A stretch of 64,000 bases of DNA from Xestospongia muta (GCA_963693285.1 OY848922.1:1352923-1416922); one strand, 5' to 3'. Counted from the first letter of the stretch, positions 37,010 to 49,987 are shown. Notes: generated from the letters alone by a model not told the origin. Numbers and translations are program-made.

Positions 37010-37560
37010 TTGATTATAATACTCACTGTTATTATGTCATATGACTTATGTTCATATATATATGTGTATAGATCATTTGTAAGTTCCATCCATAGTAGGG
37101 CATGCATGGCTCTATATATTAAAGAAAATTAAAATTAACATAAATTAAACAATTAATTTTAGTTTGACTTACCATTGTTTTATTCTATTACCATTCATTG
37201 CCTAAACAAAGATAATAAAATCCATTGCAAGTTTGATGTCTGAGATATAAAGACTTTGTTTAATGTCTCATTACTTAAAATTAAAAAATGGATGCTGGGC
37301 CTATCTAGTGTATATTATGATGGAATTTAAAACAATGCGTGCATGTTTATATATACTGGTTGTATGTAGCAAAAAGACTATAAGTAAACATCACGCATAC
37401 TGTTTTTATTCCTAACATTCTAGCAGATAGTGTACTTTACTAATAAAACAACACTATGATATTTGCTTTCAGTTTGCGTCAAATAATTTGTTACATGCAA
37501 TGTTTACAACCATATATTGTTTAAATGAACTAATCATATTCTTACAGTGATATATGAATG
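37010..37560. other. AT-rich spacer with possible decayed MITE
   Basis: I see no exon. 37380-37560 looks like a decayed CACTG-type element (right end TTCTTACAGTGATA). Confidence 0.35.
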
Positions 37561-37648
37561 TATGGGAAAGAAAGGGAAATGACTATTTTATATTTATACA
37601 TATTTGAATTTCAATTAATGTTATAACTCCTTCTTAATTACATCTTAG

Positions 37649-38031
37649 ATAACACCAACATGTTGTCTTCTCTTAGTTGCTGATGGATTTTGTTTGTTCT
37701 TACATACCACTATATAAACATATATAGTACTATAGTTCTAAAGTTTTTCCAAATGATCCACTAACGTACGTGTACTGGATCAGGTACTGTACTTGTTGGT
37801 GTATCATGTAATGGTGGTAATAATAATAAGTACTACACTATATTTATTGTTGTGTGTAATTTTTCTCTGTTTATCATTCTTCTTCAGTGTAGCCATCTTA
37901 TTCTATATTACAATATAACAGTAGGAAATAACCCAAGTTCTAGAATGGTGAACAAATGGACCCTACAGAATGTGGCAGATGACAACAATGATACATCATC
38001 TGCTGAGGAGGAACTTCTTTTGATGTATTGA
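37649..38031 (+). pseudogene. Exons 6-7 of the dead lineage, before copy 10
   Basis: Exon 6 homologue from 37649 (ITPTCCLLLVADGFCLF-like) is damaged downstream by an in-frame stop after the ACATACCACTATATAAAC region. Exon 7 (37870-38031) is open for 54 codons and ends LLLMY. It is the closest relative of the ends of copies 4 and 5, so it probably represents the donor side of the deletion that made them. Confidence 0.6.
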
Positions 38032-38189
38032 ACGTTCAAACTTTATTCTCTCTTTTTTGATGACGTTGTTTTGTATTTACGTAATTCACCACACCTTGTT
38101 ATTATAAATTTGCCATACTTTATGTAAATTAATAATTTAGGTTCTGGGTATAGTATTAATTTCCCATAAAAGTATAGTATTAAATTGCT

Positions 38190-38292
38190 GGCATTCTAGA
38201 TATAAATTAAAAGCTACAAGATAGTTCCGACACTTTCTCAAGGAGCGTTTTTTTGATCAGCTTTCATTTCTTTGCAACTTTTCATCTAAAAG
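38190..38292 (+). promoter_or_regulatory. Leader exon region of copy 10
   Basis: CACTTTCTCAAGGAGCGTT and TTTCATTTCTTTGCAACTTT, ending CATCTAAAAG at donor GTAAGTAAC (38293). The intron runs to about 38438. Confidence 0.5.
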
Positions 38293-38480
38293 GTAAGTAA
38301 CTGTAAAGCATAGTCTGGTGTACTGTCACCGCCCATGTTTGAAGGCAAACTAAGCGAAGATGCGAAAAGCCAACTGTTTGTGTCTTATTTACAGTTTATA
38401 TCAGTTAATATGTATATATTTATCTTTGTTATCTTTAGATTTATTACTACAGATCTACATCACCAAATATGTGTGTAAGT

Positions 38481-40691
38481 ATGTGTAAGATTGTGACCCA
38501 GATTGTGACCAAGATTGTGACCAAGAAAAGACTGACCATATTCATGACTATGGGTCTTGTCCCTCTACTGTTGTGTTTTGTTGCCTTGTTTCTTTATGGA
38601 TTTTTTATTGTTGAAGAGCTTTATTATGCGTGAGTACTCTATCAAAATAATTATTGATGTACTCTTAATGTATTAATTATATATATATTATAAAATCATG
38701 ATCAATAGATAACATCTTGTATTAATATGGCTATATTATCTACTAGTAATGGACAACATAAATAATTAATACAAACATGTGGATTGTAATGTTTAACATT
38801 TCTTAATAATTATATAACAAATCCAATTATAGTATCAAATATTTTATTTACAAGTTAGTAGACGTGATAAAGATAATAATATTCAGTCACTGTTGCCTTA
38901 GTAACTGTAGTCCTTTAAAGTTTGACATACTTTATGATATATTAGGCAATCATAATTGTTTTGAATAATGTACATAGGTCTAACGAAATTTATCAGAGAA
39001 AATGTTATATCTATAAAGAAAATAAGTTACTTGACTATTATTCATATAGTTAAGAGTAAATTGATGAATAATAATCATGACAAAAACAGATATAAAACTC
39101 ATGACAATATCGTGAAATAAGTCATATTTTTTTGATATTCTATATATTATATATCTTTGCAGGGTAGTGGACTACAGTTTCATTTTTTTATTACCAACAT
39201 GTCTAGTGATTCTGTTTTATCTCTTGTTTCTGGGTTGTTTTTATCTGGATCTGTTATTCAAGAACAATAAATCTTTAATAATATCAGCAGTATCCTCCCC
39301 AAATTCATACAAATGTTTAGATGTTAATATTTTTCCTTAAATGAATACTGTAGTTACATATTTTAGGTTTCTTGTTTCATATGGCTGTTGGTGCTAGTTT
39401 AGTGTATGCCATATCATTTGCCAACAATCATTTTTTCAAGAAATCTCATACAGCAGGAGCAGTAATGACAAGTGGACTTGTTTTAATTGTACCTTATGGG
39501 GTAAAAAACACTATACATAATAAGTATATCATTTCACTTGTAACATATAGGCTATTGGTTTTAGTTTGTGGCCATTTACATTGTCAAGACAAAACTCATT
39601 CAGTACAGTTGGCTGCGATGTAAAAATGAGAAAATTAATTGCTGATTTTAAATCAAAACCAACAATTGGAACAGGATTAATTTTAAGTTTTGCTGTTGTT
39701 GCCTACTTGGTCTATATCAGTGGAGTCATCGCTTTCACAGCTGGAATGTGAGACTTATAATTACTTTAAAATAGATATAGCTACATGATCTCTATGGTTA
39801 CCACATCACTGTAAAAATATTTTAGTTATTTAACAACAAAATTGTAAACATAGTTGGATTACTATGGAATGTAGAACTCATGTCAAATCACTCACTATAT
39901 AATTTGTTGGTATGTTATACAAAGCAACAATTTATAGAGTCAGTAATTAACATGAATTTAAATTTCTTAATGTTCTAATCGTAGTTGTTAAAATAACAAA
40001 TTAAATTTTACAGTGATTAATACAATTACAACATGTTGTTATAATGTTATGTCTATTTATCTATAGGGTTCCAGATTACCCTCCTGGAGTAAAGGCATTT
40101 TTGCTTGTGCCTTTGTATATAATAGTTGGTGTCTTTCCAGTCCTTATTGTTTCTACATTGATCTACAATATCTGGGAGAAGAAAGCAGCAGGCTATCTTG
40201 TATCCTAACACATACACATTTCATCACATGTAGTATAATAGTTGGCTCCTTAACTAAAGCAATTAGATAACACCAACAAGTTGTCTTCTCTCACTTGCAA
40301 TTGGTTTTTGTTTATTAAATCATGTTAATACACAGTACCATCAATGTGGTCTTTTTTTTTGTAATTATCAATTATCATTTTGTAATGGATCACTTATTAT
40401 ACTAGTTGGCATATCATTAATGGTGTTGGTCAAAGTAAGTAGTGCTATTTTCATGATTTCAAATACACACACACACATGTATATAATATTAACATATAAT
40501 TTTCTTCTCAGCTTGTTCATCTCCTTCTGTGGAGCCATCTTTTTCTCTTTGCAAATATGCACAGGACAGATGATGAGACTGACGAGGGTGAGATGGTGAA
40601 TCTGTACATGGCAGTTAACAGGACTGATGAGGATGAGATGATGGTTAATGTGACTGATGAAAATATGCCTTTTGAAGATGAAAAACCATGA
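38481..40691 (+). CDS. Multi-pass membrane protein, array copy 10 (type B)
   Basis: Exons: 38481-38629, 39163-39289, 39354-39500, 39551-39747, 40067-40199, 40267-40434, 40512-40691; 366 residues. The N-terminus has an in-frame repeat, MCKIVTQIVTKIVTKKRL, from tandem 12-bp duplications. Exon 2 is AVVDYSFIFLLPTCL (as copy 6). The exon 3 loop is AISFANNHFFKKSH. The usual LCG at the exon 3 end is PYG. Exon 4 has TLSRQNSFS where others have TLSREDSFS. Exon 5 loop is VPDYPPGVKAFL. The exon 6 loop has an extra cysteine region (HQCGLFFCNYQLSFCNGS). The tail stops early after EDEKP, losing the usual SSDVE.LLVP end. Frames are open throughout; the tail end and altered conserved positions may mean weaker constraint. 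Confidence 0.75.
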
Positions 40692-40980
40692 TGATCTCTT
40701 GGTATCTTGAAAATTGACTTTTGAACCTGTTAAATCAACAGGTTTCATTAACTGAAACATACATATTATTTTTTAGATAGATTTTGTTAGTGTCAGCTTG
40801 ATAGTTTCTTGAACTGTATTAGTATGTATAAAAGTATGATAATAAATATTTAAAACGTGACAGTACCAAAAACTCACAATTATCTTTAATATTAATAACG
40901 CTAATAAATGCATCTTAGCACTTACAGGCTCAACTCAGCATTTCAACACTAGTGATGGATTGACTGCTTGAAAATTTACC
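40692..40980. other. 3' flank of copy 10
   Basis: Just after the stop, TGATCTCTTGGTATCTTGA preserves the old tail end of the family out of frame. After that there is no coding signal. Confidence 0.5.
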
Positions 40981-40984
40981 TCAT

Positions 40985-41085
40985 AACATAAACAGTTTTT
41001 ATACTGACAGATGGAATCGCGAAAGTGAGTATCCAGCAAATCCTTTTGCCTTTATACTATTTGGATTTGGACCAAGAATGATAAT
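40985..41085 (+). pseudogene. Fragment of the P450 heme-binding exon
   Basis: Reads DRWNRESEYPANPFAF followed by FGFGPRM, matching the exon at 47127-47286 of the intact P450. The cysteine that would bind heme iron is gone: after PRM the sequence is ATAATATCT instead of TGCATTG. It is on the + strand, opposite to the intact gene. Confidence 0.75.
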
Positions 41086-41720
41086 ATCTATTATAACAGT
41101 AATATTTTACAAAGATAACTAAGTATTTCACTTAATTTCTATAATAATCACACAAGACATAATGCAGTTTGATTTTGACAGTTGATTTGCCATTGTTCTA
41201 TTCTGCTACTATTACCTTAAGAAAGGTATTTAAGGTATTATTAAATGGTAATTCTCTTACACAATGTAATGAATAGATAAATATCGATTCGTTATATTGT
41301 GTAAGAGATTTGATGAAATTATAAAACTATAGTATATGTTGTTAGTAGTTTTAAATCTATATTGGAGTATGTATACAACCTAAGTGATGATTGAATTGAT
41401 TTAAAAAACCAATCTATTTAAACAGTTTGTGGTTCATAATTGAATGTAAAATACATACCCTTTTTTTGGTCTTGTGACTAAGAATTTTATCAATGTTTCT
41501 ATTGATATTGTCTGATTGTCTTTGTGGGTGAGAGGAGAAATTTTAGTAGTCCTATATTAGCTTACAATGGAGGAAGAAATGTTTCACTGTTGCAGTTTAA
41601 AACTTTAGCCTTGTACTATTATATATACTAATACATTGTGTAACAAAAAAATTATCAAACTGATACTAAACAAAGTATAAAACTATAAAAATATATGTGC
41701 GTATGTTTTGAACATCAATC
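41086..41720. other. Intergenic; P450 intron and array-flank remnants
   Basis: 41095-41230 resembles the intron beside the P450 heme exon (TAACTAAGTATTTCAC, complement near 47025). 41440-41640 looks like the complement of the array 3' flank (GTTTCTATTGATATTGTCTG). No exon seen. Confidence 0.45.
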
Positions 41721-41721
41721 A

Positions 41722-42971
41722 CCATCTCTCGCTCATCAGTCTGATCAACTGTCCTGTGTATATATTTGATAAGAGAAAAAGATGGCCCTATAGAAGGAGA
41801 ACAACAACCTTACAAGAAAGTTATTGTTAACTTATATATGAATTCATGAAGACCTATATAGCATTACTTACATTATCCAACACCATTAATGATAAACCAG
41901 CTAGTATAATAATGTCTGAACTGTTACAAAATAGTCCTGGGATATACCAATATAAAAAGAACCGGAATAATATTTCAGTATAAAACCATGATTAAGTAAA
42001 CAAAAACCAATTACAATTGATAGAAGACAACTTGTTGGTGTTATCTAATTGCTTTAATTAAGGAGTCAACTATTATACTACATGTGATGAATTGTGTATG
42101 TGTTTAGATAAAAGATAGCCTGCTGCTTTCTTCTCCCAGATATTGTATATCAATATAGAAACTATAAGGACTGGAAAGACACCAACTATTATATACAAAG
42201 GCACAAGGTAAAAGGATTTTGATTTAGAAAGATAATTTTTATCAACCCTATAGATATAAGAAGAGATTACGATAATGTGTGGTAATTGTATTAATAACTG
42301 TAAATATTAATATGTTATAGAATCAAAAAAAATTGTAAATTACTGACACTAAAATTTATTGCTTTGTATATCATACCAACAAATTACATAGTGAGTAAAT
42401 CACACTAATTCTACATTCCATAGTAATCAACTATGTAACTACAAGTAAAATAGATTTTTAAAATAACTAAAATGTTTTTACAGTGTTGTGGTAACTATAG
42501 AGATCATATATCCAATTTAAAATAATTAAGTCTCACATTCCAACTGTAAAAGTGATGACTCCACTGATTTCATAGTGAGTAAATCACATTATCACACTAA
42601 TTCTACATTCCATAGTAATCAACTATGTAACTACAAATAAAATAGATTTTAAAATAACTGAAATGTTTTTACAGTGTTGTGGTAACTATAGAGATCATAT
42701 ATCCAATTTAAAATAATTAAGTCTCACATTCCAACTGTAAAAGTGATGACTCCACTGATATAGATCAAGTAGGCAACAACACAAAAATTTAACAATGATC
42801 TAGAACTGATTATTGAAAGTTAGCAATTAATCTTTTCAATTTTACATCACAGCCAACTGTGTTGAATGAGTCTTCTCTTGACAATGTCAATGGCCACAAA
42901 CTAAAACCAATAGCCTATATGTTACAAGTTAAATGATATACTTATTATGTATAGTGTATGTTTCTTACCCC
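41722..42971 (-). pseudogene. Inverted array gene remnant (exons 7, 6, 5, 4, end of 3)
   Basis: Read on the - strand: end of exon 3 with GGG/GTAAGAAAC (42971-42960), exon 4 (42914-about 42730), exon 5 (42248-42112), exon 6 (42044-41872), exon 7 (about 41810-41722). Damage includes a lost exon 5 donor (CTTTTATC instead of CTTGTATC), a changed exon 7 start and stops. Intron 4 with its MITE and the end of exon 4 are tandemly duplicated (about 42389-42568 and 42575-42758). The inversion breakpoint at about 42972 continues into inverted leader-intron sequence (GCCTTCAAACG). Confidence 0.7.
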
Positions 42972-42984
42972 GCCTTCAAACGTT

Positions 42985-43193
42985 TGTTAATCAGCTGTCT
43001 AACAACCAATTCGTTTTAGTTTGTAGCTTTTATTCTCCTCCTGTGTGTAGCCATCTTATTCTATATTCCAGTATGAGAGAAGGAAATAACCGAAGTTCTA
43101 GGATGATGAAACAAGGGACCCTGCAGAATGTGACAGGTGACAGCAAATGATACACCATGCATCTGCTGAGGCAGGATGAACCTCTTTTCATGA
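42985..43193 (+). pseudogene. Exon 4 start / exon 7 fragment of the dead lineage
   Basis: A piece of exon 4 start (TTCGTTTTAGTTTGTAGC) is joined directly to exon 7 (TTTTATTCTCCTCCTG, then SSRMMKQGTLQNV). Exon 7 is frameshifted near the end (GACAGCAAATGATACACC), so PLL is out of frame. Confidence 0.55.
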
Positions 43194-43369
43194 CAGAAAT
43201 TGAACGTTGAAACTATATTCTGTCCTTTTTTGATGACGTTGTTTTGTATTTACGTAAAAAACCACACCTTGCTATTATAAATTTGCTATACTTTATAAAA
43301 ATTAATACATTTAGGTTCTGATGTCTTATGTTTAGGGTATAGTATTAATTTCCCATAAAAGTATAGTAT

Positions 43370-43483
43370 TAAATTGCTGGCATTCTAGATATAAATTAAA
43401 AGCTACAAGATCGTTCAGACACTTTCTCAAGGAGCGTTGTTTTGATCAGCGGTTTCAATTCTTTGCAACTTTTCTTCTAAAAT
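43370..43483 (+). promoter_or_regulatory. Leader exon region of copy 12
   Basis: CACTTTCTCAAGGAGCGTTG, ending TTCTTCTAAAAT at donor GTAAGTGGC (43484); the intron runs to 43627 (CATCTTCAG). Confidence 0.5.
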
Positions 43484-43675
43484 GTAAGTGGCTGTAACAT
43501 AGTCTGGCATCATGATCACCGTCCACGTTTGAAGGCGAACTAAGCGAAAATGCGGAAAAGCCAACTGTTTGTGTCTTATTAACAGTTTATATCAGTTAAT
43601 ATGTATGTATTTATTTATCATCTTCAGATTTATTACTACAGATCTACATCACCAAATATATAATATAGAGTAAGT

Positions 43676-45946
43676 ATGTGTATGATTGTGACCAAGATAA
43701 GACTGACTATATTCATGACTATGGGTCTTGTCCCTCTACTGCTGTGTTTTGTTGCCTTGTTTCTTTATGGATTTCTCATTGCTAAAATGATTTTCTTTGA
43801 GTGAGTACTCTATCAAAATAATTGATGACCCTTGAAGTATTAATTTATATATATATTATAAAATCATGATCAATAGATAACATCTTGTATTGATGTGGCT
43901 ATATAATCTACTAGTAATGGACAACATTAATAATTAATACAAACATGTGCATTGTAATGTTTAACATTTCTTAATAATTATATAACTAATACAATTATAG
44001 TATCAAATATTTTATTTACAAGTTAGTAGACTTGATAAAGATAATAATATTCAGTCACTGTTGCCTTAGTAACAGTATTCCTTTAAAGTTTGACGTAGTT
44101 CACGATATACTAGGCAGTCATAATTGTTTTGGACAATGTATATATATGTGTGTGTGTGTGTGTGTATTGTTTTTTATTCATATAGTTAATGTAAAGTGAT
44201 GAATAATAATAATGACACATACATCAAACTGATATGATTACGAAACTCATGACAATTTCATAAAATGAGTCTTGTTGGTTGTGATAGTGATTAAATTCTA
44301 TACATTTCTTTACAGTGTTATTAATGCCAGTCTCCTTCTGTTCATACCACCATGTCTAGTGATTGTGTTTTATGTCTTGTTTCTGGGTTGCTTTTATCTG
44401 GACTTGTTATTCAAGAACAATAAATCTTTAATAATATCAGCAGTATCCAACTCAAATTTATACAATTGTTTGATGTTTAGATGTTAATATTTTACCTTAA
44501 ATTAATTCTGTAGTTACATATTTTAGGTTTATTGTTTCATAATGCTGTTGGTGCTAGTCTACCATTTGCCATATTTTTTGATGAATTCAAGGTACAACAT
44601 AATGCTCCAGGAGCAGTAATGACAAGTGGACTTGTTTTAATTGTACTTTGTGGGGTAAGAAACACTATATATAATAAATATATCATTTAACTCGTAATAT
44701 ATAGGCTATTGGTTTTAGTTTGTGGCCACTTACATTGTCAAGAGAAGACTCATTCAGTACAGTTGGCTGTGATGTAAATGTGAGAAAATTAATTGCCAAA
44801 TTTAAATCAAAACCAATAATTCGTTCTGGATCAATTTTAAGTTTTGGTGTTGTTGCCTACTTGTTCTATATCAGTGGAGCCATCACTTATACAGTTGAAT
44901 TGTGAGACTTAATTACTTTAAAATGGATATATGATCTCTATAGTTACCACATCACTTTAAAAATTTTCAGTTATTTTAAGAATACATTTTTAGATTACAT
45001 ACTTGGATTACTAATTAAATAGTTGGATTATTATGGATGTAGAATTCATGTCAAATCACTCACTATATAATTTATTGATATAATATACAAGCAACAAATT
45101 ATTGAGTCAGTAATTTACATGAATTTTGGATTCCATAATGTTCCAATTTTAGTTGTTAAAATAACATATTGATATTTACAATGATTAATACAATTACCAC
45201 ACATTATTATTATGTTTTCTTATTTGTAGGGATGAACCTGGATATTATTTATTATAATGTCTTCTTATCTATATAGGGTTGATGAAGAACATAACACTCT
45301 TGAATTTTATTTAGAAGACTTTGTGCCTTTGTATACGACAGTTGCTGTCTTTCCGGTCCTTATAGTTTCTATATTGATATACAATATCTGGGAGAAGAAA
45401 GCAGCAGGCTATCTTGTATCCAAATACATACACAATTCATCACATGTAGTATAATAGTTGACTCCTTAACTAAAGCAATTAGATAACACCAGCAAGTTGT
45501 CTTCTCTCAGTTACAAATGGTTTTACTTTATTTGAACATGCTTCAACACTGGAACATGTATGCACTTATGCTCATCTTCACCTGTTATATTGTAGAGGAT
45601 CAGCTACTGTAGTAGCTGCCTTATCATTAATGATATTGGTCAATGTAAGTAGTGCTATACCGACATTCATGATTTAAATGTATATAATATTAACATATAA
45701 TTTTCTTCTCAGCTTGTTCTTCTCCTTCTGTGGAGCCATCTTTTTTTCTTTGCAAATACATACAGGACAGTTGATGAAACCGATGAGAGTACACTTGAGA
45801 CGGTCAATCTGTACAGGGTAGTTACACAGACTGATGAGGGTGAGATGGAGATCCATGAGACTGTTGAAAATGTGCCATTTGATGATGAGGATGAAAAGCC
45901 ATCAAGTGATATTGAATCTTTCTTGGTACCGTCAGTTGAAAATTGA
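43676..45946 (+). CDS. Multi-pass membrane protein, array copy 12 (type B)
   Basis: Exons: 43676-43800, 44316-44442, 44514-44654, 44705-44901, 45277-45415, 45483-45644, 45713-45946; 374 residues. Starts MCMIVTKIRLTIFMTMG. Exon 2 begins VINASLLLFIPPCL; exon 3 loop LPFAIFFDEFKVQHN; exon 5 loop VDEEHNTLEFYLED. Exon 6 has the HVCTYAHLHLLYCRGS loop, in which the N-G-S sequon of other type B copies is replaced by R-G-S. Tail is the longest of the ordinary copies (78 codons, acidic) and ends with the unusual SFLVPSVEN because the old stop codon is lost. A second possible exon 5 acceptor lies at 45230 (TTGTAGG) but gives no continuous frame. Its nearest relative is copy 13. Confidence 0.8.
44148..44166. 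repeat. (TG)n microsatellite in intron 1 of copy 12
   Basis: TGTG run; copy 13 has a related run with one C interruption at 53361-53387. Confidence 0.8.
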
Positions 45947-46681
45947 TCTTTGAACTTGATAAGTCAACAAGCTTCTTAAGTAAAATATATATTATCATAT
46001 ATATTTTATAGATTTTATTAGTGTCATTTTGATAGTTTCTTGCCACAGAAATTTATTAGTATATATAAAATTATGATGACAAATATTTAAAACCCAACAG
46101 CGAAAGATTTCTTCCTCCTTTGTACCCGGTACATACATATCACTCACTTTATAAATTTCATGTTAACAAAATTATTAATATTAAGTGTTGTTATTACAGC
46201 AACAATTTTATCGAAATAATATTGTTTTTTTGTTATAACTACAAGACTTTGTAGCTGCTACAATACATTTGTCAATTTACCATGTATCAGATATATGTCA
46301 ACGCTACTTAAGTTCTTTAAAGAGTAAGTATTGTAGATTCAGCATTTTGATGTATTTTCAACTTAAGAACATATACATATATATACACACACAATTATCT
46401 CCATTGAATATGTGTACAATAAACATCAAAAGATGATACTTTGCTCAAGAATTATTATTTAGGTGTGGCTGCTGGGTTTTGTACATTTATTGGGTGTGGT
46501 TAAGGAAGATCTCTATGACAACCAGAATTAAATTTTGCATTTACTAATACTAAATCAAAAGTGTTAAAAGGTTAAAGGAACTATTTAAAGGAATACTAAA
46601 TATAAAGTAGACATAGTATAGCATATTTAAGACACACCAGTATATAGCAAAGAAAATAAAATGGAAACAATAATTTTGTTT
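45947..46681. other. Intergenic between copy 12 and the P450
   Basis: Convergent genes flank it. Copy 12 3' flank occupies the first 200 bp. The remainder is AT-rich without exons. Confidence 0.45.
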
Positions 46682-49600
46682 TCACACAGTAATGTCTTTT
46701 AATATCAAATCAAGTTGTCTCTCTGGAACTAATAGTCCCTTCATAATATAATCCATGGATGTTTTCTCAGGATATTCAATATGGAACTTCTTAATAAGAT
46801 GAGTTAATGTTATGTGTAACTCTAATTCAGCTAGTCTACGACCTGAGTGTAAGAGAAATAGAGTCATGCAAAAAGATTATAATGTTATAGATATCAAAAT
46901 ATCTTATGCAAAAAATAAAATATCTTTCTTTGCTAAGGTAGTTGTAGAAGAATAGAAAAATTGCAAATCAAATATTAAAATCAAACTGCATTTTGTCTTG
47001 TGTGTTTATTACAGAAATTATGTGAAATACTTAGTTATCTTTATAAAATATTACTGTTATATTGTTATAATAACATTACTATAAAGTGACATAGAATAAC
47101 ATAACACAGTCTAACATTTAGTTTACCAATGCACATTCTTGGTCCAAATCCAAATGGTAAAAAGGCAAAAGGATTTGTTGGATACTCTCCTTCACGATTC
47201 CATCTGTCAGGGTGAAAACTGTCTGGTTCATGAGGGAAATTTTCAGGGAGTCGACCCATCACTAGTGTTGGAATGAGGACTTGAACCTGTGAGTGGTAAG
47301 ATGTGTTTATTAACATTCTTAATATTGATTAATTTATTATAACGCATATATTTTTAATACAGCTTTTCTGAAGAAAACTTACTCCAGCTGGCACTTTATA
47401 TCCAGAGAGAACTACATCCTTTTGTAGGGTCCTGAAATTAGCAATTACTAAAGGATACAACCTAACAACAAAATAACAAGTAAATAAAAGAAACAAAGAA
47501 TTAAATAGCACAATTTATTACCAGACTTACTCACCTTAATGTTTCTTTAATACAGTTTCTAAGATAAGGCATACTGTGAATATGAGCTGGAGTTACAATC
47601 TCATTATCTCCTACCACTTTCATAATTTCATTTCGTAACTTGACCTGAGCTTCAGGATTAGTAGCTAAGTTATAAAGACACCACACCAAAGTATAGGAGG
47701 TCTGAAAAGATAGAAATAGCAACATTAAATCATGCAGGAAACTGTGTTATTACTGTATCAATTCCTGCAAAAATGAGATCAATAGCATTGCTTGTTAGTT
47801 GCTCCTTTGTCAGTTTATCAGAGAGTATCATGTACGTCAAGAAATCCATTTTATCAGGAATATTTTCATCTTTATTGGCTAGTTTTGTCTTGAGAGTTTC
47901 CACTTCTGATATTTTCTCTTCCATAAAAGACATGGCTAGCTTATAGATCTGTAGACATGAGATATCTTGTGTAATTTCTATTCTGCTTGTCCTTAGGATA
48001 ATATGTTGTACTTTAAACAGAGGTTACATACTACAAATGTTTAATTTATGTTAATTTCATTTTTTCTGAATGTAGAGAGCTGGGTCCTACTATAGATGAA
48101 ACATACAAATGACTTTATGTAAACTTAAGTCATATGATACAATAACAGTAAGTATTAGAATCAAATAACATACTACAGATATGTTCACACAGCAGATGTT
48201 TTAGTAGACAGTACTCCATGTAGAATTATACTTACTTGATCTTGACTATTTACCAGCTGTTTCCACAATTTTGTGGGATATATTTTATAAAGAGGAGGAG
48301 AAAATGCAGCTTTCTGAATACTATCAATGAATATCTGAGTATTATCAATAATATCCTGACAGTCTTTGGGTACATTGCCGATATTAAGAGCTCCTAGACG
48401 TCTGCCAAGAGTAAAGTAACCAACGGCTATAGAAATGTAAATGAATAAATTAGACATATTACAGTATGCTTCAGAGGGTTCACTAGTCTATCTTATAGGT
48501 TACTGTGGTAAGTATTGATGTTTACTATACTCTGTCCGAGTTGAGTTGAGCCCTTCATTAAAAAAAGGTGTTTTATGCATGGAATGTAAGGTGAGGTATT
48601 TCCTCATCTATTATATGCCATTAGCACAGAAGTACATTTTAATGTTATTCATTACTTGTTCATGTGAATGTCATGTGAACACAATATTATTTTAATAGTA
48701 ATAATTGTTATAATAGAACATCTGTTCATATAACTAGAACTGTAATTTTGAATTGCCATGTGACACACGGCTAACTTCTCAAGGTAAAAAGTGTTATTTG
48801 AAGGTGTGTAATTTGAAGTATGACGAAGGTGTGCCAGTGAAAATGTATGGAGTTTTATAGTTTGCTACTTTCTCGTAGCACTAGAGGACCAGCTGTTATA
48901 TATAAAATGTGCATTTGCAAGCTGAATTGATTGGTACAAGTTCCATGCAGATAACATGTAAAATGCCAAAGTTATGTACATGTCTGGGTAGCTCAACTCA
49001 ACCCAGACAGAGCACAGTCTAGAACTTATTAATAGTACCTGTAAAAGGTCACTGTGGTTAGTACTGATGTTCACTAGTCTAGAGCATATTAATTATAGCT
49101 ATCCTAGATTACTGTGGTATATGGACTTACACTCAAATGACCATTTGAAGAGAAGTGTTGATATATCAGACAATAATGCTGTTTCATCATGTCGTAACAT
49201 TTTAATAGCCTTTACTAAATCTTCTGATACCTCATTAAATCTTTCATGATATTCTCCAATTTTTCTAGGTACCATCATAAACTGTGAAATAGGTTGACGT
49301 TGATGCCACCATTGTTCATTGGAACTAAACAAAGAAATCAACACGTAATTTTCATGCTATAACAGATATTTAGAACATGTGTCCACATCTACCTGTACAA
49401 CATATCCTGTCAGCTAAATCACACAACTACCCTGACCATCCATTCATCTATCCAACCTTAGCATGAGAGCCTTAGGGATTCTAAGTTTGTCTCGGACCTC
49501 ATGCATAATAGGTAGCTCTTCCCTTTCAGGGTATTTACCATCAGAACGAAACACAGTCTCTACATCTGTGGCATCACATACAGTGACCATCACAGGATAT

Positions 49601-49836
49601 CCAGTCATCATCTTCTCTTTATATATCTTGCCATATTTTTTAACTCTCTCGAAAAAAAGCTTGTGAGCCTTTTCTTTGTACCTAGCATATTCAAGGGAAG
49701 TACCCAGTAGAGGTAAACCTTTAGGTCCTGGTATCTCCGATAGTGATTTGACTGGTTCCTCACTGAAGGTAGTAGTAGTTGTAGAGAAACTTGAGCAAAG
49801 GAAACGACTTTGTTTGAACACTCTAGCAAGCTTCAT
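46682..49836 (-). CDS. Mitochondrial-clan cytochrome P450 (eight exons)
   Basis: Exons in coding order: 49836-49457, 49324-49131, 48426-48236, 47948-47754, 47701-47535, 47461-47383, 47286-47127, 46842-46682. Phases agree throughout and give 508 residues. The N-terminus ([18 protein letters not shown]) is basic and serine-rich like a mitochondrial targeting peptide, followed by the proline hinge [11 protein letters not shown]. Landmarks: [12 protein letters not shown], the I-helix AGIDTT (exon 4/5 junction), K-helix ETLR (ExxR), PDRWNR, and heme loop [10 protein letters not shown] with RR.AE.E after it, the form typical of mitochondrial P450s (CYP11/24/27 clan). These are monooxygenases fed by adrenodoxin; the substrate cannot be told from sequence. 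An upstream in-frame ATG (49911) exists, but homology with the duplicate begins at MKLARVF. The exact CYP family is not determined. Confidence 0.85.
48540..48680. repeat. Dispersed repeat inside P450 intron 2
   Basis: GGTGTTTTATGCATGGAATG and the following 120 bp also occur at about 28450-28580 (before copy 8). The start GAGCCC(C/T)TCATTAAAAA is shared. The type of element is unknown. Confidence 0.6.
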
Positions 49837-49987
49837 TGTTTGCTTTGGATAATTGAGGGAGGGGTTCATTAAAACTAAAGGGAAGTAAATAATCCAATAA
49901 CGAAAAAACAAAACCAGAACAAAACAAAACCAGCTTAAAACAATAAAAAGACTAGAAATTGTTATATATAATTATACAGTAATATCA

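Noticed and set aside
49463..49666. + strand [20 protein letters not shown]
   Set aside because: Antisense of P450 exon 1, whose - strand frame is clearly homologous to P450s.
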